Below are positions 1 through 5,142 of a stretch of 10,072 bases of DNA, in pieces. The first letter of the stretch is position 1. The number at the start of each line of letters is the position of its first letter. A program made the translations under genes and the position numbers. The notes beneath the pieces were generated by a model. That model did no database searches. It was not told the origin of the DNA and was given only the letters and a program-made list of their open reading frames with translations. The DNA is from Treponema sp. UBA4326 (GTDB taxonomy: Bacteria; Spirochaetota; Spirochaetia; Treponematales; Treponemataceae): positions 1-10,072 of the forward strand of contig DGTW01000030.1 of assembly GCA_002393835.1 (NCBI GenBank), given 5' to 3'.

Positions 1-117
1 GAACGAAAATTCTTTGATTTTTTTTTTACAAAAACAAGAGATTTCATAAAAGTTTCATCGAGGCAGTAGACACCGGGAAAGAAAAAAGCCGCCCCGCCGT
101 GGAGCTGTGGCGACAGC
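1..117 (-). repeat. Inverted partial copy of the Rpn-array spacer
   Basis: Read on the minus strand this matches the right half of the spacers at 2018-2260 and 3352-3595: the GC-rich right terminator arm, the T-tract, the ATGAAACTTTTATGAAATCT motif and the A-rich leader ending in AAAGAATTTTCGTTC. The match starts abruptly at base 117, inside the small hairpin GCTGT-CGCC-ACAGC, so the left half of the spacer is missing. In the copy at 3352-3595 the next Rpn start codon lies about 50 bases after the GTTC that falls here at base 1. A minus-strand Rpn gene is therefore expected just left of the window (inference). Confidence 0.85.
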
Positions 118-688
118 AAAGACATATGATTTTGCAACATGGTCTGCTGAAGATTTATCAAAATTTGGTGGTGAGCAGTATACAGATTCTAAGGGAACGG
201 CAAAAAATACGCTTAAGTCACCAAGTGGTGAAACTGAACTGTCTACAGGGGCTGTCATTTACAATAAAGCTGCTAATGCGATAATGATTAGAACTGAATC
301 AACAAGCGATAAAACACCGACAGGATTGAATTATAACGGTGGAATTGCCAACGATATTGCTAGTGGGATTGCAATTGATTCCCTAGGCCGTTATGTTGCT
401 ATTCCAGTTGACGGTGCAGGAACTGTTACTGCATCAGTAAAAATCGTTAATTCATCTTCAAAAACAGGAACCTTGCAAGTTGCATTTGTTGATGCCGATG
501 GAAAACTCTTAGGAAAGCTTGTTACTGCAAATGTGGCAGATGGAATTATTACTGGTTCAGACAAGAATACCGGAAATATAACAGGAACAGTAAGCGCAGC
601 TGGAACCGTTTACCTTGCATTCAGTCGCAATGGTGCTAGTGGCGGCGGAATGGATGTCTATAGCATCACAGTCACACCAGCGGAATAA
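107..688 (+). pseudogene. 5'-truncated secreted beta-sandwich protein
   Basis: An open frame of 193 codons can be read from a GTG at 107, but that GTG and the codons around it belong to the inverted spacer repeat. Gene-like sequence begins near base 118. There is no signal peptide and no convincing ribosome site, so the original 5' end is missing. The remaining protein is rich in Gly, Thr, Ser, Ala and Val. It opens with a TYDFATWSAEDL-like motif and ends with a DVYSITVTP strand. The lipoprotein at 5662-7440 has the same layout in one module (TYAWTFNDI near residue 71, then VYDIKITSS near 237). Such modules are typical of extracellular carbohydrate-binding or adhesin-like proteins, but the ligand cannot be named. 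The stop codon is followed by an intrinsic terminator at 719-754, so the 3' end is intact. It was probably broken when the spacer-bearing segment was inserted or rearranged. Confidence 0.65.
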
Positions 689-718
689 GCCTCTAAGTAC
701 AAACCTTATTTAACACGA

Positions 719-754
719 AGAGCAGTTGTCATTCCGGCAGCTGCTCTTTTTTTT
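719..754 (+). terminator. Intrinsic terminator after the truncated exoprotein gene
   Basis: The arms AGAGCAG (719-725) and CTGCTCT (741-747) are perfectly complementary and run directly into eight T residues. It sits 31 bases after the stop codon of the upstream fragment, so it is that gene's original terminator. Confidence 0.85.
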
Positions 755-848
755 CTATTATGCTCTGCTAGTATCTCGCCTGTTTTGGAAGTTTTTCTTT
801 TATTTACGGTTTGCATTTCGAGATCGAAATAGAACAAAACTTGCCGTA
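755..848. other. Intergenic stretch with one small palindrome
   Basis: No gene is visible. The only structure is the palindrome ATTTCG-AGAT-CGAAAT at 814-829, which could be an operator or a fortuitous hairpin. It lies too far upstream of the Rpn start at 1021 to assign a role. Confidence 0.3.
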
Positions 849-1000
849 ATGACACATCAATAAAGGCGCCACATTTATTTCCTAGCCGCCCTTCATCACT
901 ATGAAAGAGTCGGGGTTTCCCCCTTTTTCTAAGAGATTTCTTATTTTTCCTTCGTTACTGCCGAAACATTACTTTTTTTGCAAATAAATATACAGAACGA
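849..1000 (+). repeat. Divergent copy of the Rpn-array spacer
   Basis: Bases 849-894 match the left end of the other spacers: ATGACACATCAATAA, then the GGCGCC block, CCTAGCCGCC and CTTC. Bases from about 929 match the right end, with AGAGATTTCTT, a T-rich stretch, ACTGCCGAAA and CAAATAAATAT just before the Rpn ribosome site. The central branched hairpin of the other copies is absent and replaced by a short GGGG-TTT-CCCC hairpin. The first 15 bases still read Met-Thr-His-Gln-stop, like a vestigial end of an Rpn gene. Confidence 0.7.
912..928 (+). terminator. Short hairpin terminator inside the divergent spacer
   Basis: GGGG (912-915), loop TTT and CCCC (919-922) are followed by C and five T residues. 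It occupies the place where other spacer copies carry a much larger terminator. The stem is short, so strength is uncertain. Confidence 0.45.
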
Positions 1001-1020
1001 AACGAAAAGCGAGGTAGAAC

Positions 1021-1929
1021 ATGACTGTTACAAAACCAAAGAAACTTCTGAATCCGAGACTGGATTTAAATTTCAAAGCGATTTTCACCCAGAATACACC
1101 GGAATCCCGATGCGCACTAAAATCATTTCTAAGCGCAGCAACAGGACGAAAAGTTGTCGATGTTTTAGTTGTTGGTAACGAGGCAAGTGAACAGTTTGAG
1201 CAGGAACGCGGAATCCGCTATGACATTAACTGCGAATTTTCAGACGGAACAAAGGCTGAAATTGAGATGCAGGGAGGCTCTAAGACAAGCACTTACGCCA
1301 AGCGTGTTGAGTACCATGTTTCTCGTCTTCTTAGTTCAGTCGCTGAAGTCGGTGATGACTGGGACACTCTTCCACAGGCATATCAAATTTCCCTTCTTAA
1401 TTTCAAGTATGATTCTACAAACGATAATCCAATTCATCATTACACGCTAATGGACTCGGCTGACAATTCTCATCTTTCTGGGATTTTGAATGTAATTTTC
1501 ATGGAACTCCCTAAAATGCCGGAAATTACAAATCTGGATGATATAAAAAACTTGCCAACTGCCGTCAAATGGTGTAAATTTCTACAGGAAGCGGATAACC
1601 CAAATAAACAGGACTTAATCAGCAGACTTGCAGAGAGCGAGGAGGGAATCATGGGCGCAGAAACAACATTAAACAAAATCAGCATGGATGGTTGGAGATG
1701 GTACTTCCAGGACCGTGAAAAAGATATTCAGCGCGATTACACCACCATGATTCACGGTGCAAGGCGTGAAGGCAGAGCGGAAGGCAAGGCGGAAGGTGCA
1801 CGTGAAACCGCAATTGAAAATGCGAAGAACTTGCTCAAACTTGGAAAACTATCTTGTGAAGAAATCGCTGAGTGCTGTTCACTCCCGCTGGAAGAAGTTC
1901 AAAAATTCGCAGAGGAATTGACGAAGTGA
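1021..1929 (+). CDS. Rpn-family PD-(D/E)XK nuclease / putative transposase (array gene 1)
   Basis: This 302-residue protein has the layout of the Rpn family (recombination-promoting nuclease, PD-(D/E)XK transposase-like). The N-terminal nuclease domain covers about residues 10-170. It has the family opening LDLNFKAIF near 14 and the likely active-site pattern Asp68 (IRYDINCEF), then Glu82-x-Gln84 (EIEMQ). The LPQAYQISLLNF segment near 123-134 is typical of the family. The C-terminal tail has a charged Glu/Gly/Arg repeat (ARREGRAEGKAEGARE, about 242-257) and a helix-turn-helix-like end (KLSCEEIAECCSLPLEEVQ). Known members are DNA endonucleases linked to RecA-independent recombination and phage defence. 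ATG 1021 is preceded by GAGGT five bases upstream. Rpn genes 2 and 3 follow in the same direction, each behind a spacer with its own terminator, so they are probably transcribed separately. Target and role here are inferred. An internal start is listed separately. Confidence 0.85.
   Translation: MTVTKPKKLLNPRLDLNFKAIFTQNTPESRCALKSFLSAATGRKVVDVLVVGNEASEQFEQERGIRYDINCEFSDGTKAEIEMQGGSKTSTYAKRVEYHVSRLLSSVAEVGDDWDTLPQAYQISLLNFKYDSTNDNPIHHYTLMDSADNSHLSGILNVIFMELPKMPEITNLDDIKNLPTAVKWCKFLQEADNPNKQDLISRLAESEEGIMGAETTLNKISMDGWRWYFQDREKDIQRDYTTMIHGARREGRAEGKAEGARETAIENAKNLLKLGKLSCEEIAECCSLPLEEVQKFAEELTK
1651..1929 (+). CDS. Possible intragenic RpnS-like protein in array gene 1
   Basis: Inside array gene 1 and in its frame, AGGAGG (1640-1645) stands five bases before ATG 1651 (codon 211). 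This ribosome site is stronger than the gene's own. Translation from here would give a 92-residue protein holding only the charged linker and the C-terminal helical part, without the nuclease. In E. coli, Rpn genes encode such short in-frame C-terminal proteins, which neutralise the full-length toxic nuclease. Expression here is inferred from the sequence alone. Confidence 0.45.
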   Translation: MGAETTLNKISMDGWRWYFQDREKDIQRDYTTMIHGARREGRAEGKAEGARETAIENAKNLLKLGKLSCEEIAECCSLPLEEVQKFAEELTK

Positions 1930-1960
1930 AAGTTGAAAGTGGAAAAGTGAAAATTAAAAA
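1927..1960 (+). repeat. Purine-rich degenerate heptamer repeat after array gene 1
   Basis: Overlapping the stop codon is a run of near-heptamers: GAAAGTT, GAAAGTG, GAAAAGT, GAAAATT. Similar but shorter tracts follow array gene 2 (3274-3290) and the Rpn remnant (4724-4757). They mark the same point in each cassette and may be slippage or recombination substrates. Confidence 0.5.
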
Positions 1961-2017
1961 ACATACAGACCAAATGCCATAAAGCCTTTTTGACGGCGAC
2001 TTCACAGATTTTGCATA
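1944..2017 (+). repeat. Conserved 3' flank shared by array genes 1 and 2
   Basis: The segment with AAAAAACATACAGACCAA, then TGCCA, CTTCACA and TTGC, reappears in the same order after array gene 2 (3285-3351). The two upstream coding sequences are much more diverged than this flank. No gene or clear hairpin is visible in it. Confidence 0.6.
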
Positions 2018-2260
2018 ATGCCACAGAAATAAAGGCGCCACATTCATTTCCTAACCGCCCTTCCGCTGCCCGCTCACGCTCGGTGCTGCGCACTGGCTGT
2101 CGCCACAGCTCCACGGCGGGGCGGCTTTTTTCTTTCCCGGTGTCTACTGCCTCTATGAAACTTTTATGAAATCTCTTGATTTTGCAAAAAAATAATCAAT
2201 TTTTTTTTCTTCAAAGTTGCCGAAAAGCGAAAAATTTTTCAAATAAATATGTGGGGGAAA
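2018..2260 (+). repeat. Rpn-array spacer, copy between genes 1 and 2
   Basis: The copy opens with ATGCCACAGAAATAA, the exact last five codons of array gene 3 (Met-Pro-Gln-Lys-stop), although the gene upstream is of a different subtype. Next come the GGCGCC block, the large GC-rich hairpin (2054-2131), the motif ATGAAACTTTTATGAAATCT, an A/T-rich run and a leader (TTGCCGAAAAGCGAAAAAT, 2217-2235) just before array gene 2. The inherited codons imply that this spacer once sat behind an Rpn gene of the gene-3 type. Confidence 0.85.
2054..2131 (+). terminator. Large branched intrinsic terminator in the spacer
   Basis: The left arm CCGCCC-TT-CCG pairs with the right arm around CGGCGGGGCGGC (2114-2125), followed by six T residues. 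Two inner hairpins lie between the arms: GTGC-TGC-GCAC and GCTGT-CGCC-ACAGC. The fold is far larger than a simple terminator and is kept in the copies at 3389 and 4457. In this copy the first arm is less perfect (CCGCTGCCCG), which weakens the outer stem. Confidence 0.7.
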
Positions 2261-2333
2261 ATGATTTCATTTTCGCTCACTTTTACCGTGATTTTACAGG
2301 TAATTTGAAATCCTACTTTTCGGAGGGCAAATC

Positions 2334-3284
2334 ATGCTCATGCCACCACTTATCCTTAACCGAAAAATCTGGGCTATGGCCGCAAAAAACGCAAAACTTG
2401 GAAAAAGCCTTGATTTGAAAAAAGATGTCATCTTCAAGTTGTTTTTCGGAGGTACCAGCGCTGAAAGTTCCTATTGCCGCTGTCACCTGCTTTCAGCCGT
2501 ATTGGGGCGAAAGGTTCTTGAAGCGAAAGTCTTGAATCCGCAGCTCACACTATGGCGTATGGAAGCAAAAAGTCCCGTCTTGGACCTGCATTGCCGCCTC
2601 GAGGACGGCTCCGAAGTGGACGTGGAACTTCAGCAACGGTACTACAAGGATGAATTCGTCAATCGTTCTGTGTACTATGCTTCAAAGCTTCTTTCTGACA
2701 GCCTTAACCGCGGGAAAAAATACAGCAGTCTTTCAAACGCATATCAGATTACATTTATGAACTTCATCACGGAAAACGACGAAAAACTTCACCATGCCTA
2801 TCAGCTTTACGAGCGTGACACGAAGAGCCTGCTCACGGACATGCTTCAAATTCACTTTATAGAGCTTCCCAAGCTCAAAAGCATATTTTCAAAAAAACAT
2901 GAACAGTTGAGCGATTTGGAATTATGGGCTATGATAATTTTGTCAGGAGATGATCCCAATATAAAATCGTGGCTCTCACAGTATGCAGGCCACAAGGAGG
3001 AGCTGGGTATGGTAAGCAAATTATTGGCTAAATTAAGTTTGAGCCGCAAGAACTGGGCCTACCAGCTCTCCGCCGAGAAGTGGGAGCGAGACTGGACGAG
3101 CCGCTGGCACACAGGCATAGACGATGCCAGAGAGGAAGGCTTTGCACAAGGGGAGCGAAAAAGAGCCCTCGAAGACGCACAAAGACTGTTAGCCCTGCAT
3201 GTGCTTACAAACGAGCAGATTGCGCAGACTGTGGCACTAAGCCTGGAAGAAGTGCAGGCTCTGTCCTTAAAAATGGAAAGTTGA
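2334..3284 (+). CDS. Rpn-family PD-(D/E)XK nuclease / putative transposase (array gene 2)
   Basis: This 316-residue Rpn-family protein is of a different subtype from its neighbours. The nuclease domain spans about residues 25-185, with LDLKKDVIFKLFF near 27-38. The catalytic pattern is Asp84 (PVLDLHCRLEDG), then Glu98-x-Gln100 (DVELQ). The AYQITFMNF and HFIELPKL segments that follow are family hallmarks. The C-terminal part carries a short charged stretch (DAREEGFAQGERKR) and a helix-turn-helix-like end (LTNEQIAQTVALSLEEVQ). It probably acts as a DNA endonuclease; recombination or phage-defence roles are known for relatives and inferred here. GGAGG (2322-2326) lies seven bases before ATG 2334, which supports this start; Met15 is a less likely alternative. 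A 0.7-kb-deleted copy of the same subtype lies at 4606-4730. An internal start is listed separately. Confidence 0.85.
   Translation: MLMPPLILNRKIWAMAAKNAKLGKSLDLKKDVIFKLFFGGTSAESSYCRCHLLSAVLGRKVLEAKVLNPQLTLWRMEAKSPVLDLHCRLEDGSEVDVELQQRYYKDEFVNRSVYYASKLLSDSLNRGKKYSSLSNAYQITFMNFITENDEKLHHAYQLYERDTKSLLTDMLQIHFIELPKLKSIFSKKHEQLSDLELWAMIILSGDDPNIKSWLSQYAGHKEELGMVSKLLAKLSLSRKNWAYQLSAEKWERDWTSRWHTGIDDAREEGFAQGERKRALEDAQRLLALHVLTNEQIAQTVALSLEEVQALSLKMES
3009..3284 (+). CDS. Possible intragenic RpnS-like protein in array gene 2
   Basis: AAGGAGG (2994-3000) stands eight bases before an in-frame ATG at 3009 (codon 226 of array gene 2). The product would be 91 residues, covering the helical C-terminal tail without the nuclease domain. 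Its position and size match the internal frame of array gene 1 (92 residues), although the two proteins share little sequence. As in E. coli RpnS, it could be an antidote to its own full-length protein. Not shown by the sequence alone. Confidence 0.45.
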   Translation: MVSKLLAKLSLSRKNWAYQLSAEKWERDWTSRWHTGIDDAREEGFAQGERKRALEDAQRLLALHVLTNEQIAQTVALSLEEVQALSLKMES

Positions 3285-3351
3285 AAATTAAAAAACATAC
3301 AGACCAAGTGCCACAAAACATTTTTAACGAAGGCTTCACAAATTGCTCACA
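3285..3351 (+). repeat. Conserved 3' flank of array gene 2
   Basis: Homologous to 1944-2017: AAAAAACATACAGACCAA, then TGCCACAAAA, CTTCACAAATTGC. No gene or terminator is seen in it. Confidence 0.6.
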
Positions 3352-3595
3352 ATGACACATCAATAACGGCGCCACATTTATTTCCTAGTCGCCCTTCCGC
3401 CGCTCGCTCACGCTCGGTGCTACGCACTGGCTGTCGCCACAGCTCCACGGCGGGGCGGCTTTTTTTCTTTCCTGTCAATTATTTGCCTCGATGAAACTTT
3501 TATGAAATCTCTTGTTTTCAAAAAAAATCAAAGAATTTTCGTTCAAAACTGCCGAAAAGCTAAAAATTTTTCAAATATATAAGCAGGAGGCAAAA
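3352..3595 (+). repeat. Rpn-array spacer, copy between genes 2 and 3
   Basis: It begins ATGACACATCAATAA (a vestigial Met-Thr-His-Gln-stop), then the GGCGCC block, the branched hairpin with T-tract (3389-3466), the ATGAAACTTTTATGAAATCT motif and an A-rich run. It ends in a leader (ACTGCCGAAAAGC, A/T-rich, TATATAAG) and the ribosome site AGGAGG of array gene 3. The leader TGCCGAAA...CAAATA is shared by all three Rpn genes and probably holds their promoters, with TATATA at 3576-3581 as a possible -10 box. No good -35 box is recognised. Confidence 0.85.
3389..3466 (+). terminator. Large branched intrinsic terminator in the spacer
   Basis: GTCGCC-CTT-CCGCCG pairs with CGGCGGGGCGGC, followed by seven T residues. 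The inner hairpins GTGC-TAC-GCAC and GCTGT-CGCC-ACAGC give a branched fold. It would end transcripts from array gene 2 before the leader of array gene 3. Confidence 0.75.
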
Positions 3596-4435
3596 ATGAC
3601 AAATACTTTGAAATCAATCGATCCGAAGATGCTGGCGAGAATACAAGCGCTGAGGCTAATGGACGATGATTTTATGACCGTTGTGTTCGACGGCGACAAC
3701 GAAGCGACGGAATTCCTGCTGCGAATCCTGCTCGACCGAAACGACCTGCGTGTAAAAAGCGTCATGACGCAGAAAGAAAAGCGGAATCTTTTCGGGCGTT
3801 CGGTGAAACTGGATATCCTCGCAGAGGATTTTAACGGCAAGAAGTACAATGTTGAGGTTCAGCGTGCGGATTCAGGGGCGTCTCCCAAACGGGTGCGCTA
3901 CAACCTTGCGATGCTTGACAGCCACATGCTGCGGAAAAACGATGACTTTGACAAGCTCCCGGAAACCTACATCATTTTCATTACAGAGGATGATTACTGG
4001 GAGTGTGGAAAAGCCATTTATCGTGTCGTGAAAGAAGTTGACTGTACCGATGAGCACGGCGATAAATTGCCTTTTGAGGATGGTTGCAATATAATCTATG
4101 TGAACGGATCCTACCGCGAAAACGATGCATTAGGTCGGCTCATGCATGATTTTTGTACACCAAACGCTGACGAGATGAATTATAGCGAGCTTGCCGAAAA
4201 GGTTCGCTATCATAAACAAGAAGAGAAAGGAGTAGAGAACATGTGTAGAATTGTTGAAGAATACGGTGATGAGCGAGCTGCAGAAGCTAGAGCTGAGGGC
4301 GAAAAGAAAGGAAAAATGTCTGCGTATTTCGAGCTAATAAAAGAAGGCTTGCTCTCGATTTCTGCTGCGGCATCTAAACTCGGGATGAGCGAAGAGGCGA
4401 TAAAGCAGCAAATGGCCACCATGCCACAGAAATAA
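3596..4435 (+). CDS. Rpn-family PD-(D/E)XK nuclease / putative transposase (array gene 3)
   Basis: The start is set at ATG 3596, because AGGAGG (3585-3590) lies five bases before it; a longer frame reaching back to 3512 would be translated spacer. The product is 279 residues, close to the usual size of this family. The nuclease domain occupies about residues 20-200, with DDDFMTVVF near 23-31 and the catalytic pattern Asp73 (SVKLDILAED), then Glu87-x-Gln89 (NVEVQRAD). Near 165-200 is the conserved stretch GCNIIYVNGSYR through LGRLMHDFC. The C-terminal tail has a charged RAEGEKKGK repeat and a helix-turn-helix-like end (ISAAASKLGMSEEAIKQQM). The last five codons are part of the repeated spacer. 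A close paralogue lies at 9637-10072 on the other strand. It is a probable DNA nuclease; a mobile-element or phage-defence role is inferred from the family. Internal start listed separately. Confidence 0.87.
   Translation: MTNTLKSIDPKMLARIQALRLMDDDFMTVVFDGDNEATEFLLRILLDRNDLRVKSVMTQKEKRNLFGRSVKLDILAEDFNGKKYNVEVQRADSGASPKRVRYNLAMLDSHMLRKNDDFDKLPETYIIFITEDDYWECGKAIYRVVKEVDCTDEHGDKLPFEDGCNIIYVNGSYRENDALGRLMHDFCTPNADEMNYSELAEKVRYHKQEEKGVENMCRIVEEYGDERAAEARAEGEKKGKMSAYFELIKEGLLSISAAASKLGMSEEAIKQQMATMPQK
4241..4435 (+). CDS. Possible intragenic RpnS-like protein in array gene 3
   Basis: AAAGGAG (4226-4232) stands eight bases before an in-frame ATG at 4241 (codon 216). The product would be 64 residues: MCRIVEEYGDE, the charged repeat and the C-terminal helices. 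The site and 153 surrounding bases (4120-4272) are identical to the paralogue at 9797-9949, whereas the flanks differ. This is the best supported of the internal starts here, though expression is inferred. Confidence 0.5.
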   Translation: MCRIVEEYGDERAAEARAEGEKKGKMSAYFELIKEGLLSISAAASKLGMSEEAIKQQMATMPQK

Positions 4436-4604
4436 AGGCGCCACATTCATTTCCTAGCCGCCCTTCCGCCGCTCGCTCACGCTCGGTGCTACGCACTGGC
4501 TGTCGCCACAGCTCCACGGCGGGGCGGCATTTTTTCTTTCCTGTCGATTATTTGCCTCGATGAAACTTTTATGAAATCTCTTTTTTCAAAGAAATAATCA
4601 ATTT
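4421..4604 (+). repeat. Rpn-array spacer, last copy
   Basis: Starts within the last codons of array gene 3 (ATGCCACAGAAATAA) and continues through the GGCGCC block, the branched hairpin and the ATGAAACTTTTATGAAATCT motif to an A/T-rich run. It then breaks off: the usual TGCCGAAA leader and ribosome site are missing and an internal piece of an Rpn gene follows directly. Confidence 0.85.
4457..4535 (+). terminator. Large branched intrinsic terminator after array gene 3
   Basis: GCCGCC-CTT-CCGCCG pairs with CGGCGGGGCGGC, followed by AT and a T run (4530-4535). It has the same two inner hairpins as the copies at 2054 and 3389. It begins 22 bases after the stop codon. Confidence 0.75.
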
Positions 4605-4605
4605 A

Positions 4606-4730
4606 AAGCTGTTTTTCGGAGGTACCAGCACAGAGAGTTCCTATTGCCGCTGGCACTGCATGTGCAGATTGCACAGACTGTTGCACTAAGCCTGGAAAAA
4701 GTGCAGGCTCTGTCCTTAAAAATGGAAAGT
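4606..4730 (+). pseudogene. Internally deleted Rpn gene remnant (array gene 2 subtype)
   Basis: Bases from 4606 to about 4655 match 2436-2486 of array gene 2 (GTTTTTCGGAGGTACCAGC and onward). The sequence then jumps to the equivalent of 3196 and continues to the gene end, TGTCCTTAAAAATGGAAAGT. About 0.7 kb is missing. The break lies at a CTGC present at both ends in the intact gene (2487-2490 and 3195-3198). A second, 12-bp loss corresponds to 3204-3215, and the stop codon is changed (TGA to TGG). The start, nuclease domain and internal start are gone, so this is non-functional. Confidence 0.85.
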
Positions 4731-4776
4731 GGAAAATGAAAACTGAAAGTTGATAAAGAATTGCGGGCAAATAGCT

Positions 4777-4884
4777 AGAAATTGGCGGATACTGTTCTTT
4801 TGCAAATGCCGTAGTTGTTTCTCCGCTCTGCTTAAACGCTGCTATCAGCCTTGCTTTCTTTTCCCTTTCTGTTGATTGTTTCAT
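4777..4884 (-). pseudogene. Truncated transposase-like N-terminus
   Basis: On the minus strand AGAGGT stands six bases before ATG 4884. About 36 codons follow, beginning MKQSTEREKKARLIAAFKQS and then GETTTAFAKEQY. This resembles the helix-turn-helix start of small accessory transposase proteins (IS66 TnpA-like). Family placement is tentative because only one helix-turn-helix is left. The frame then runs into the Rpn remnant in antisense, so the original gene was cut near 4760-4777. It marks another mobile element that met the end of the Rpn array. Confidence 0.45.
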
Positions 4885-4980
4885 TTTTATACCTCTTGGG
4901 GAAGTATATTTCTTTTGTGCTTTTTTGGTTACAAGGGGTTAATTGACGGATACGATATATTTTTGAACTACATGTCACAT

Positions 4981-5012
4981 AAAAAACGGCGACCTCTTGT
5001 TCAAGTCGCCGT
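4981..5012 (-). terminator. Intrinsic terminator for the minus-strand lipoprotein region
   Basis: ACGGCGAC (4986-4993) and GTCGCCGT (5005-5012) are perfect inverted arms. On the minus strand they are followed by a run of T residues (A run at 4981-4986 on the plus strand). It lies about 130 bases after the stop of the 5143-5661 frame. A weaker six-base hairpin (CCATCG...CGATGG, near 5077-5104) lies between them. Confidence 0.8.
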
Positions 5013-5142
5013 CAAAAATTCCTATTGTCTTTTTTATGTTACAGAAAAGTGCTTGCCCACTCGTCTGTTGTCTTCCACCATCGTCTGAAGAATTGGGCGA
5101 TGGCGAAGGAATTTCTTGATTTTGTTTTGTCACACGAAACAA

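Noticed and set aside
3512..3595. Longer N-terminus of array gene 3 from the TTG at 3512
   Set aside because: These codons are the repeated spacer leader; AGGAGG before ATG 3596 marks the start.
849..4604. CRISPR array
   Set aside because: The repeats are about 200 bp, separated by full genes, with no short regular repeat-spacer pattern.
4436..4604. IS-type terminal inverted repeats around the Rpn genes
   Set aside because: Spacers are direct repeats within the array; only the 1-117 copy is inverted, and no target-site duplication is seen.
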